Source: an uncultured Roseburia sp.
GTDB lineage: Bacteria > Bacillota > Clostridia > Lachnospirales > Lachnospiraceae
Direction: 5' to 3'
Assembly: GCA_934358955.1 (NCBI GenBank)
Contig: CAKRLC010000067.1
Span: forward strand, 1 to 14,724
DNA length: 14,724 nt
Shown: positions 1-6,640 of the stretch, one piece after another
Layout of the letters: the number at the start of each line of letters is the position of its first letter
Numbering within the stretch: the first letter of the stretch is position 1
The notes under the pieces: model-generated
What the model was told of the DNA's origin: nothing
What the model saw: only the letters and a program-made list of their open reading frames with translations
The model's database searches: none
Made by a program: the position numbers and the translations under genes

Positions 1-836
1 AGTTCTGGGAACGGATCAAATTCGAGCAGTTCCTTTGTCGGCGCCTGAGAGATGGAGACAGCCCTTGAAAGGAATCTTCCGCGGAGGAAGAAGTCAACGC
101 AGTTTCCTTTTACACTGATAGCAACATAACCAGGTGTATACTCGATCAGCTTCTGGATCTCATGAAGAAGCTGAGAAGACAGTTGGCGATCTTTCTCAGC
201 CGGCTGGTATAAGACACATTTTTTGCCGATGATATCGTTGCCGACGGATGCGGTCTGCATATTCATTTTATGGGAAAAATAATCCATGCGGATCGGTGTC
301 GGAACGGAAGTCTCGTCCAAAAGGCACCAACGCTGGTTCGTATCTTCCGGTAATTCTACATGAACCCATGCACCGGCATTAAAATGGACACGTTTCTTTC
401 CTTTTTCCTGAAGGGAAAAATCCTGCGCGATCGTCGCGTCACAGACGGAAACAGGAAGATTGTTTAAGCTTCCGTTCATGCCCCAGCAGAGAAGAGGTGA
501 TCCATCGATCTCTTTGACCGGCATCATCGCAGCATGCTCAATCGTTTCCTTGGTGATCGTGCCGCCGGATTTTGGAAGAATCTGCTTGGTGCCGAGCGTT
601 TTGGCAACGGTACAGGATAAATTAGCTTCGGTGATGGAATCTGCGTAGCGTTGCTGCTCTCTGCGGAATACAAAAATGTAAAAGACTGCGCAGGCTCCGA
701 TAAGAACCAGGGAAACAATACGGTTCACAAATACAAAGACCAGGGCAGCTACAAGCAGGAGAAGCATAAGCAATACATAAAGGCGAAGCTTGCGGTACTC
801 CTGCTTTAAGGTTACAAGAAGTTGTTCATTTGACAT
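1..836 (-). CDS. Unrecognised two-TM membrane protein, 3' end outside the window
   Basis: An open frame on the minus strand starts at the ATG complementary to 834-836 and runs without a stop to the window edge, giving 278 codons. The translation begins MSNEQLLVTLKQEYRKLRLY. Two adjacent hydrophobic segments lie at about residues 18-37 and 40-57, followed by a soluble part of more than 200 residues, so it is probably anchored near its N-terminus with the rest in the cytosol. An AAGGAAAGGA-type ribosome binding site sits about 10 nt before the ATG. The soluble part has no catalytic motif I recognise. The layout of two N-terminal membrane helices followed by a domain that ends in an F-x-P-like tail is loosely reminiscent of DUF3137-type proteins, but that is a guess. 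It is transcribed divergently from the transporter operon and nothing links it to that pathway. Confidence 0.75.
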   Translation of the reverse strand, partial: MSNEQLLVTLKQEYRKLRLYVLLMLLLLVAALVFVFVNRIVSLVLIGACAVFYIFVFRREQQRYADSITEANLSCTVAKTLGTKQILPKSGGTITKETIEHAAMMPVKEIDGSPLLCWGMNGSLNNLPVSVCDATIAQDFSLQEKGKKRVHFNAGAWVHVELPEDTNQRWCLLDETSVPTPIRMDYFSHKMNMQTASVGNDIIGKKCVLYQPAEKDRQLSSQLLHEIQKLIEYTPGYVAISVKGNCVDFFLRGRFLSRAVSISQAPTKELLEFDPFPE

Positions 837-1033
837 AATGATGAAGTCCTTTCCTTATTATAAGTGGTTATTTGCTTTTCATAGTTGCGATGGATACAAA
901 GGTTCCAGTTGTGTTTTTTCATATTCTTACTGTATCACAGAATCTTGTATAAGTGAACAAGAGAAAGGGATGCTGCGTGCAAAAAAATAAAAATTTTTAC
1001 AAAATGAGAATATCTTATTGAGAAAATGTCGTA

Positions 1034-1064
1034 AAAAGTGATAAAAGTGAAATAAAAGTGAAAT
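1034..1064 (+). repeat. Three tandem AAAAGTG repeats, candidate operator
   Basis: AAAAGTG occurs at 1034, 1043 and 1054, with starts 9 and 11 bp apart, about one helical turn. The last two continue into GAAAT, giving two TGAAAT half-sites 11 bp apart. They lie roughly 110-135 bp upstream of the predicted start of transcription, a typical place for an enhancer-type activator site. AAAAGTG also occurs twice before the regulator gene at 8122 (7947-7953 and 8021-8027). Chance in AT-rich DNA cannot be excluded. Confidence 0.35.
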
Positions 1065-1154
1065 AAATATTAAATAAAAATAAAAGATTAACGAAATGAC
1101 AGAAAATTAACAAGAGGATTTTTGTGTTTTGCCAATGGATTAAAAAAAATACAT

Positions 1155-1163
1155 TGTTATAAT
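1155..1163 (+). promoter_or_regulatory. Extended -10 promoter for the TTT operon
   Basis: TGTTATAAT is a perfect extended -10 (TG-n-TATAAT, hexamer at 1158-1163). No good -35 sits at 17 bp, so transcription would rely on the extended -10 or an activator. TTGCCAAT at 1129-1136 lies around position -40. Transcription would start near 1170, leaving a leader of about 100 nt before the gene at 1273. Confidence 0.5.
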
Positions 1164-1272
1164 TAACTTATCCGATGAGGGATGACACAGTCATTCCTGA
1201 AAACGACCCACAGCGAAAGAGTGGGATCGCGGTAAAAGTTTATATTCTATAGGAAAAGAGAGGAAAAAAACT

Positions 1273-2412
1273 ATGGGAAAAATGTGGAAAAAACTTTTTG
1301 CAGTTGGAACAGCAGCAGCTATGATGGTAACAATGGCTGGATGTACAGTCGGCGGAGATAGCTCAGCTTCCAATTCAACATCTGACAGCAACACAACAGT
1401 AGCAGAGAGCACAGAGAGCGCAAGCAGCGCAGCTGCAACATCTGAATCTGGAACAAGCAGCTTAAAAGGCCAGAACGTTCGTGTTGTAATCGGATCTACA
1501 TCTACATCAGGTGACTCTTACATGATGGCAGATATCGTAACACGTTACTTAAGCAAAGAGATGGGATTCAACGGAAAAGTTGATGCGATCGGTAATGCAG
1601 CAGCTCTTGATGAGATCGCAAATGCTAAGGGCGATGGCAAAACAGTTATGATGTTCCATGACATGACATACTTAAGTGTATTATTCGGATCTGTTGATGA
1701 ACAGTACGCACTTGAAAACATGACAGTTGGTCCTCGTATCGGACAGAACCCAGGTGGATGCTTCGGTGCAGCAGCTGAGAATAACTGGAACAACTTAAGC
1801 GATGTAACACAGTACTTAATCGACAACCCAGACAAAACAGTATCCTTCAACATTGAGTCTGGTGCAACATCCCACCTTGCATTCGTTGCTTACTACTTAT
1901 ATGTAGAAGAAACATACGGAGATGACGTTGCCGGAAGAATCAAAGCAATCGTTGGTGGTACAACAGCAGAGAAATTACAGCGTCTGTGGGATAGAAACGC
2001 AGATGTTATCTATGGTGATACATCCGCATTCGCTCAGTACACAGAAGATGGTGTTGATGCTCAGTTAAAGATGACAATGTTCGGTTCCTGTGGTGAAGTA
2101 AACGGTATCGAAATCGATTCTATGGCAGAAGATGGTGTAACATTCAACGGCGAACCATTTGATTTCGCAAAAGACTTCGCTATGTACTTCCCGAAAGATA
2201 TGGATGCATCCGTTCTTGCTGAGTACGAAGCAGCTATGCAGCGTGTAACAGAAAATCCTGATTTCCAGGCTGATATGGCAGCATTATACTACAACACATT
2301 AAGCCCTGAAGAAGTAACAGTAGAAGCTTCTAAACAGTTCATTTATGACAAACGTGAAATGTGTAAAGAGCTGATCGATCAGGCTCCATCACTTGATTCC
2401 TTAACACAGTAG
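1273..2412 (+). CDS. TctC-like lipoprotein solute-binding protein of a TTT carboxylate transporter
   Basis: This is the extracytoplasmic receptor that captures a carboxylate and delivers it to the TctAB membrane pair. The 379-residue protein starts with a lipoprotein signal (KK at 6-7, hydrophobic 9-21) and a lipobox M-A-G-C with the lipidated Cys at 24. A Ser/Thr/Ala-rich linker follows (about 25-65), then the binding domain beginning near QNVRVVIG. The body is diverged from textbook TctC, so the assignment leans on the tctB and tctA neighbours. It is somewhat longer than the usual 320-330 residues because of the linker. An AGAGAGGA ribosome binding site precedes the ATG. Codon use is very narrow (ACA for Thr and GCA for Ala are common), suggesting high expression. 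A terminator directly after it should make it more abundant than the membrane subunits. The ligand is unknown; an aldarate or similar dicarboxylate is inferred from neighbouring genes. Confidence 0.85.
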   Translation: MGKMWKKLFAVGTAAAMMVTMAGCTVGGDSSASNSTSDSNTTVAESTESASSAAATSESGTSSLKGQNVRVVIGSTSTSGDSYMMADIVTRYLSKEMGFNGKVDAIGNAAALDEIANAKGDGKTVMMFHDMTYLSVLFGSVDEQYALENMTVGPRIGQNPGGCFGAAAENNWNNLSDVTQYLIDNPDKTVSFNIESGATSHLAFVAYYLYVEETYGDDVAGRIKAIVGGTTAEKLQRLWDRNADVIYGDTSAFAQYTEDGVDAQLKMTMFGSCGEVNGIEIDSMAEDGVTFNGEPFDFAKDFAMYFPKDMDASVLAEYEAAMQRVTENPDFQADMAALYYNTLSPEEVTVEASKQFIYDKREMCKELIDQAPSLDSLTQ

Positions 2413-2475
2413 GAATTGAAAAAATGCTTAGAAGGGTTTGATTAAATCTATAATTCCCGCCTTTGCAGAACGTAC

Positions 2476-2525
2476 AGACTCTGTATGGCAGACTTCAAAG
2501 AGGAATGCCATACAGAGTCTTTTTT
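2476..2525 (+). terminator. Intra-operon rho-independent terminator or attenuator
   Basis: The 15-nt arms 2476-2490 (AGACTCTGTATGGCA) and 2506-2520 are perfectly complementary around a 15-nt loop, and the second arm runs into six T's (2520-2525). This has the form of a strong intrinsic terminator between the binding-protein gene and the two membrane subunits. Read-through is needed for 2568-5423 unless another promoter exists, and I see no clear one in 2526-2567. Confidence 0.85.
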
Positions 2526-2567
2526 AAAGAACAGGAGTGATCCTGACAAAAAGAAAGGACGAGAGAT

Positions 2568-3005
2568 ATGATTAATGTTGTTTACTCTACAGAACATTGG
2601 ATCGTGCCGATTGCAGTAATGGTTATCCTTGCAATTCTTCTCGTAGCAATTGTTGTAACAGAAGGAATGGCACGCGTAAAAGCCGGCGGTAAGTTTTTCG
2701 AGAAGCCAGGCAGATTTTTTATTGAAAACTGTGACTATGTAAAAGTATTTGGTACACTGGTATTATTTGCAGCATATATTGTATGCTTAAATATTATTGG
2801 ATTCACTGTAACAAGTATGATTTTCGTTTTTCTGTTTAATGTATTATATGCAGGAACAGAGAAAAAATCCCTGATCATCAGTGTTATCCTTGCAATCGTA
2901 AGTGCTCTGATCATCAGTGTTTTATTTGGTGTTGTATTTAACATTACATTACCAAGCGGTATCTGCAGTATTACATTCGCAAATTTCGGATTCACAATTT
3001 ATTAG
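2568..3005 (+). CDS. TctB-like small membrane subunit of the TTT transporter
   Basis: A 145-residue hydrophobic protein with about four membrane segments: roughly 12-33 (starting IVPIAVMVILAILLV), 57-78, 81-97 and 104-130. This is the size and topology of the poorly conserved small TctB subunit, which pairs with TctA. Between the first two segments lies a polar loop with KAGGKFFEKPGRFF. The ribosome binding site is AAAGGA. It lies 155 nt after the binding-protein gene, with the terminator between, and 16 nt before the large subunit. Sequence alone would say only small membrane protein; the position between tctC-like and tctA-like genes decides the call. Confidence 0.8.
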   Translation: MINVVYSTEHWIVPIAVMVILAILLVAIVVTEGMARVKAGGKFFEKPGRFFIENCDYVKVFGTLVLFAAYIVCLNIIGFTVTSMIFVFLFNVLYAGTEKKSLIISVILAIVSALIISVLFGVVFNITLPSGICSITFANFGFTIY

Positions 3006-3021
3006 GAAGGAGGCAGCGTAG

Positions 3022-4488
3022 ATGTTTTCAATTACACAGCTTTTAATTGCAACATTAGGTGTTGTAGCAGGTATTGTATTCGGTGCCATTCCTGGTATGA
3101 CAGCAACTATGGCAGTAGCAGTATTCCTGCCAATGACTTATGCGTATGATCTTAATACAGCATTATACTTATTACTTGGTCTGTATGTCGGAGGTATTTC
3201 CGGTGGTCTTGTACCAGCTATCCTGATCAACATTCCTGGTACACCATCTTCTATTACAACCACATTCGATGGATATCCAATGGCAAAAAGAGGAGAGGGA
3301 GAAAGAGCATTAAAGATCGGTATTTTCTCCAGCTTCGTAGGTGGTATTATCTCCCTGATCTGCTTATGGTTATTCACACCGGTATTAAGTGCAGCAGCTT
3401 TAAAATTCAGCTCTGTTGAAAAATTCTTAATTATCTTATTTGCATTAACCGTTATCGCAGCATTATCCAAAGGACAGATGCTCCGCGGTATTTTCGCGGG
3501 ATTCTTAGGTGTATTAGTAAGCTTATGCGGTATGTTCAGCGTAAACAACGCATATCGTATGGTACCTTCTTTCTGGAAATCTAAAATGCAGGATGGTTTC
3601 CAGCTGCTTCCTGTTCTAATCGGTTTATTCGCGATCGCACAGATCTTCGAAGAAGCAGAAGAAGGAATGAGATTCAAGATCGAAAAGATCGACAACGAAT
3701 TAAATCAGGGTTCCAAATTTACATTTAAAGATTTCAAAGGACAGGGCATCAACTTAGTACGTTCTTCCTTAATCGGTACATTCATGGGTGTTCTTCCAGG
3801 TGTAGGTGGTTCTGCAGCTTCTATTTTATCTTATGCACAGGCTAAGAACTTCTCCAAACATCCGGAATTATTAGGAACAGGTGTTCCGGAAGGACTTGTT
3901 GCTTCTGAGGCATCTAACAACGGTCTTACCGGTGGTGCACTGATCCCATTATTAAGCCTTGGTATTCCTGGAGACTCCACAACAGCAGTTTTAATTTCTG
4001 CATTCATGCTTCAGGGTATTCAGGTTGGACCATTATTCATCACACAGAACCAAACAACATGGAACACAATCCTGATCGCATTACTTTGCTGTAACATTAT
4101 CATGTTTATCTGCATGTTCTATCCGATCAAATGGATCAGCAAGATTATTTACATCCCACGTCAGCGTCTGTATCCGGTCATCATCATGATCTGTATCGTT
4201 GGTGCTTACGCAACAAAGAACGGACGTATCTTCGATGTATGGACCTTACTTGCATTCGGTGTTGTAGGATATATCTTCGGAAAAGTTAAGATTCCGGCAT
4301 CCTGCTTCTTGATTGGTTTCATTTTAGGAAAAGACTTAGAGAACTACTTCATCCAGTCTATTTCTGCATCCAAGGGAAGCCTTGCAGTATTCTTCACACG
4401 TCCGATCGGATGGGTGATCTGGATACTGATCATCGCATCTGTTGTATATGCAGTAGTTGACAATCATAAATCAAAAAAACAGGCATAA
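3022..4488 (+). CDS. TctA-family large membrane subunit of the TTT transporter
   Basis: This is the main permease subunit, which moves a carboxylate inward using the ion gradient together with TctB and the binding protein. It has 488 residues, close to the family's usual 500, with many membrane segments. The TctA signatures are clear. The first half has GAIPGMTATMAVAVFLPMTY and then IPGTPSSITTTFDGYPMAKR; the second half mirrors the first with GVLPGVGGSAASI and LGIPGDSTTAVL. It ends in a Lys-rich cytosolic tail (NHKSKKQA). A GGAAGGAGG ribosome binding site precedes the ATG. The next gene starts 23 nt downstream, so they are probably co-transcribed. The family call is secure; the substrate is not visible in the sequence. 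Confidence 0.95.
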   Translation: MFSITQLLIATLGVVAGIVFGAIPGMTATMAVAVFLPMTYAYDLNTALYLLLGLYVGGISGGLVPAILINIPGTPSSITTTFDGYPMAKRGEGERALKIGIFSSFVGGIISLICLWLFTPVLSAAALKFSSVEKFLIILFALTVIAALSKGQMLRGIFAGFLGVLVSLCGMFSVNNAYRMVPSFWKSKMQDGFQLLPVLIGLFAIAQIFEEAEEGMRFKIEKIDNELNQGSKFTFKDFKGQGINLVRSSLIGTFMGVLPGVGGSAASILSYAQAKNFSKHPELLGTGVPEGLVASEASNNGLTGGALIPLLSLGIPGDSTTAVLISAFMLQGIQVGPLFITQNQTTWNTILIALLCCNIIMFICMFYPIKWISKIIYIPRQRLYPVIIMICIVGAYATKNGRIFDVWTLLAFGVVGYIFGKVKIPASCFLIGFILGKDLENYFIQSISASKGSLAVFFTRPIGWVIWILIIASVVYAVVDNHKSKKQA

Positions 4489-4511
4489 TCCGAAAAAAGG
4501 AATGAATAGAT

Positions 4512-5423
4512 ATGGCACAAATGAGTGAATTACTAAATCTTCAGGGGCAGATGTTCCTTTTGATCATTGTAGGTATTGTATTAAAAAAGAGAGGAATTTT
4601 ACCGGATAGTGCAAAAACAATCCTGACAGATTTATTGCTTTGCTTTGTTTTGCCATGTAATATCATCAATTCTTTCCGGATGGAATTTTCATTAGACACA
4701 CTTGGAAAATTTGGAATGGTACTTGTATGTGCCGTTCTGATCCAGGCAGTTGCTTATATATTAAGCCGGGTGTTATATAACAAAGAACCGGAAGCATTGA
4801 AAAAGGTATTACAGTATGTAACAATTGTTTCAAATTCAGGATTCCTTGGTCTTCCTATCGTGGAAGAGGTATTTGGAGGCGAGGGACTGATGTATGCATC
4901 TGTTTTCATCGTACCGATGAGAATTATGATGTGGACAGCAGGAATCGCATGCTTTACCGGGGAATCCGATAAGAAAGCAGCATTTAAAAAAGTCATCGTG
5001 CATCCGTGTATCATCGCAGTTTATATCGGACTGTTCCTGCTGTTCAGCCAGTGGGAGCTGCCGGGAGTTTTAGATAAGACGATCCGCGGAGCAGGAGGCT
5101 GTACAACAACGATCTCCATGATCATCATCGGACTGATCCTTGCAGAGGTAGATATGAGACAGCTGTTTAACAGGGAAGTGTTCGAGACAATGATCGTCAG
5201 ACTGGTCGTATTGCCGGTATTTGCACTGATCATTGCAAAGCTGCTTGGTCTTTCTGAGCTTCTTACCGGTGTGGCAGTTGTTTTGACAGCAATGCCGGCG
5301 GGCAGCACATCAGCAATGCTTGCAGCAAAATATAACGGAGATTACAAGTTTGCATCCAAATGTATCGTATGTACGACGATCGCATCACTGCTTACGATCC
5401 CGATCTGGTGCATGATCATCTGA
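4512..5423 (+). CDS. AEC-family (auxin efflux carrier/malate permease type) transporter
   Basis: A 303-residue integral membrane protein with about ten hydrophobic segments, the usual size of bacterial AEC carriers. Motifs seen: FVLPCNIINSF near residue 45-55, corresponding to the family's FVLP-x-x-I-x-NSF; NSGFLGLPIVEEVFG near 108-122; and MPAGSTSAMLAAKYNGD followed by a late TIASLLTIPIW. Members carry small organic acids such as malate or malonate, or act as efflux permeases. It directly follows tctA at 23 nt with an AAAAAAGGAA ribosome binding site, so it is probably the last gene of the TTT operon. It could be a second importer for the same acid, an exporter of an acidic end product, or an antiport partner; the sequence does not decide. 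Confidence 0.88.
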   Translation: MAQMSELLNLQGQMFLLIIVGIVLKKRGILPDSAKTILTDLLLCFVLPCNIINSFRMEFSLDTLGKFGMVLVCAVLIQAVAYILSRVLYNKEPEALKKVLQYVTIVSNSGFLGLPIVEEVFGGEGLMYASVFIVPMRIMMWTAGIACFTGESDKKAAFKKVIVHPCIIAVYIGLFLLFSQWELPGVLDKTIRGAGGCTTTISMIIIGLILAEVDMRQLFNREVFETMIVRLVVLPVFALIIAKLLGLSELLTGVAVVLTAMPAGSTSAMLAAKYNGDYKFASKCIVCTTIASLLTIPIWCMII

Positions 5424-5494
5424 GTGGGATAGCGCAGGAAAAGTTGAGAAAATGCTGACAGGGCAGAAATGGTAAGTATGCCGGAAACAAAATG

Positions 5495-5514
5495 CATTTC
5501 ATTCACATGAAATG
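5495..5514. promoter_or_regulatory. 20-bp palindrome, candidate regulator operator
   Basis: CATTTCAT and ATGAAATG are perfect inverted 8-mers around TCAC. The dyad is built of the TGAAAT half-site that recurs upstream of other genes in the window. It lies about 130-145 bp upstream of the predicted garR start, a position suited to an enhancer-type activator. A dimeric Fis-type helix-turn-helix protein, such as either regulator here, would bind this kind of dyad, but the pairing is inferred. Confidence 0.4.
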
Positions 5515-5624
5515 AATGAAGCATAAATGAAATAAAAAAGCATTAACTGTGAAAAATATAACAGTTAAAACAAAAAATAGTCTGGTTTTGTGCTGAAATG
5601 CCAATAGAAAAAGGCAAAAGTAAA

Positions 5625-5633
5625 TGTTATAGT
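5625..5633 (+). promoter_or_regulatory. Extended -10 promoter for garR
   Basis: TGTTATAGT gives an extended -10 (TG at 5625-5626, hexamer TATAGT at 5628-5633) without a recognisable -35. TGCCAATAGA begins at 5599, in nearly the same position as TGCCAATGGA before the transporter promoter, measured to the TG of the extended -10 (26 versus 25 bp). Confidence 0.45.
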
Positions 5634-5700
5634 TTCATTATCGAAAGAGAACAATATTAACTTTTTCACAAATAAGAATATTTTTTAGGAGGAATTCAAA

Positions 5701-6591
5701 ATGAAATTAGGATTTATCGGATTAGGAATTATGGGAAAACCAATGGCAAAGAACCTGGTAAAAGCTGGTCATGAATTAGTAGTATTTGACTTCAACCAGG
5801 ATGCTGTAAATGAATTAGTAGCAGACGGAGCTACAGCAGCAAAGAACAATGCTGATCTTGCTTCCCAGGTAGATACAATCATTACAATGGTACCAAACTC
5901 TCCACACGTACGTGCAGCTATGTTCGGTGAGAACGGTGTTGCTGAAACAGCAAAACCAGGTACAACTGTTATCGATATGAGCTCTATTGACCCAGTAGAA
6001 AGCCAGAAAATCGGCGCTGACCTTGCAAAACTTGGCATTGATATGTTAGACGCACCTGTTTCTGGTGGAGAACCAAAAGCAATCGATGGAACATTATCCG
6101 TTATGGTTGGTGGTAAAAAAGAAACATTTGATAAATATTATGATGTATTAATGGTTATGGCTGGTTCTGTTGTATACGTTGGTGACCTTGGTTCCGGTAA
6201 CGTTGCAAAACTTGCTAACCAGATCGTTGTAGCTGTTAATATCGCAGCTGTAGCAGAAGCTTTAACATTCGCTAAAAAAGCTGGAACAGATCCGGAATTA
6301 GTATACCAGGCAATCCGTGGAGGACTTGCAGGATCTACAGTTATGGATGCAAAAGCTCCAATGATGTTAGAAGGAAACTACAAACCAGGATTCCGTATCG
6401 AGCTTCACATCAAAGACTTAAACAATGCATTAAACGCAGCACATGCTATTAACTCTCCAGTACCTCTTACAGCACAGATGATGGAAGTTATGCAGTTCTT
6501 AAAAGCTGAAGGACATGAGAAAGAAGATCATGATTCTATCGTTAAATACTACGAGAAGATTTCTGGAACAAGCATCGTAAAAGAAAAATAA
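5701..6591 (+). CDS. garR: 2-hydroxy-3-oxopropionate (tartronate semialdehyde) reductase, GarR-like
   Basis: A cytosolic NAD(P)H-dependent beta-hydroxyacid dehydrogenase; GarR reduces tartronate semialdehyde to D-glycerate. The 296 residues match the family's usual length. The Rossmann loop GLGIMG is at 7-12, the substrate-binding DAPVSGG at 117-123, and the catalytic Lys at 170 within GNVAKLANQ, with Asn173 following. The helical C-terminal domain carries HIKDLNNAL (236-244), with the family's KDL. Close relatives include 3-hydroxyisobutyrate dehydrogenase and succinic semialdehyde reductases, which share all of these motifs. The neighbouring lyase and the glycerate kinase in the next operon favour the tartronate semialdehyde role. 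The biased codon use resembles the transporter genes and suggests high expression. The AGGAGGA ribosome binding site supports the start. Confidence 0.85.
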   Translation: MKLGFIGLGIMGKPMAKNLVKAGHELVVFDFNQDAVNELVADGATAAKNNADLASQVDTIITMVPNSPHVRAAMFGENGVAETAKPGTTVIDMSSIDPVESQKIGADLAKLGIDMLDAPVSGGEPKAIDGTLSVMVGGKKETFDKYYDVLMVMAGSVVYVGDLGSGNVAKLANQIVVAVNIAAVAEALTFAKKAGTDPELVYQAIRGGLAGSTVMDAKAPMMLEGNYKPGFRIELHIKDLNNALNAAHAINSPVPLTAQMMEVMQFLKAEGHEKEDHDSIVKYYEKISGTSIVKEK

Positions 6592-6640
6592 GAAAGCTGC
6601 CGGCTTTGGCTGGATAGAAAAGAAAGAGCAGGAACAAGAT

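Larger units (their letters stand above)
837..1272. promoter_or_regulatory. Divergent intergenic region upstream of the TTT transporter operon
   Basis: This 436-nt stretch has no gene. It is strongly AT-rich from about 980 to 1170. It holds three tandem AAAAGTG repeats (1034-1040, 1043-1049, 1054-1060), two TGAAAT hexamers (1048-1053, 1059-1064), an extended -10 promoter at 1155-1163 and a roughly 100-nt leader. The leader can form two short hairpins: GGGATGAC (1179-1186) pairs with GTCATTCC (1190-1197), and CCCAC (1207-1211) pairs with GTGGG (1221-1225). No known riboswitch consensus was recognised in the leader. No clear promoter for the minus-strand gene was found. Confidence 0.6.
5424..5700 (+). 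promoter_or_regulatory. Intergenic promoter region of the garR operon with TGAAAT sites
   Basis: This gap holds no gene and no clear terminator for the upstream operon. TGAAAT half-sites occur at 5508-5513, 5528-5533 and 5594-5599, with the reverse (ATTTCA) at 5496-5501. The first pair forms a perfect 20-bp palindrome, CATTTCATTCACATGAAATG (5495-5514). TAACTGT (5544-5550) and ACAGTTA (5561-5567) form another dyad. TTTC-n6-GAAA spans 5633-5646 at the predicted transcription start. The extended -10 is at 5625-5633. An AGGAGGA ribosome binding site precedes the ATG at 5701. Confidence 0.55.

Noticed and set aside
1198..1211. Possible catabolite (CcpA cre) site, TGAAAACGACCCAC
   Set aside because: The left half matches, but the right half misses two consensus positions and lacks symmetry.
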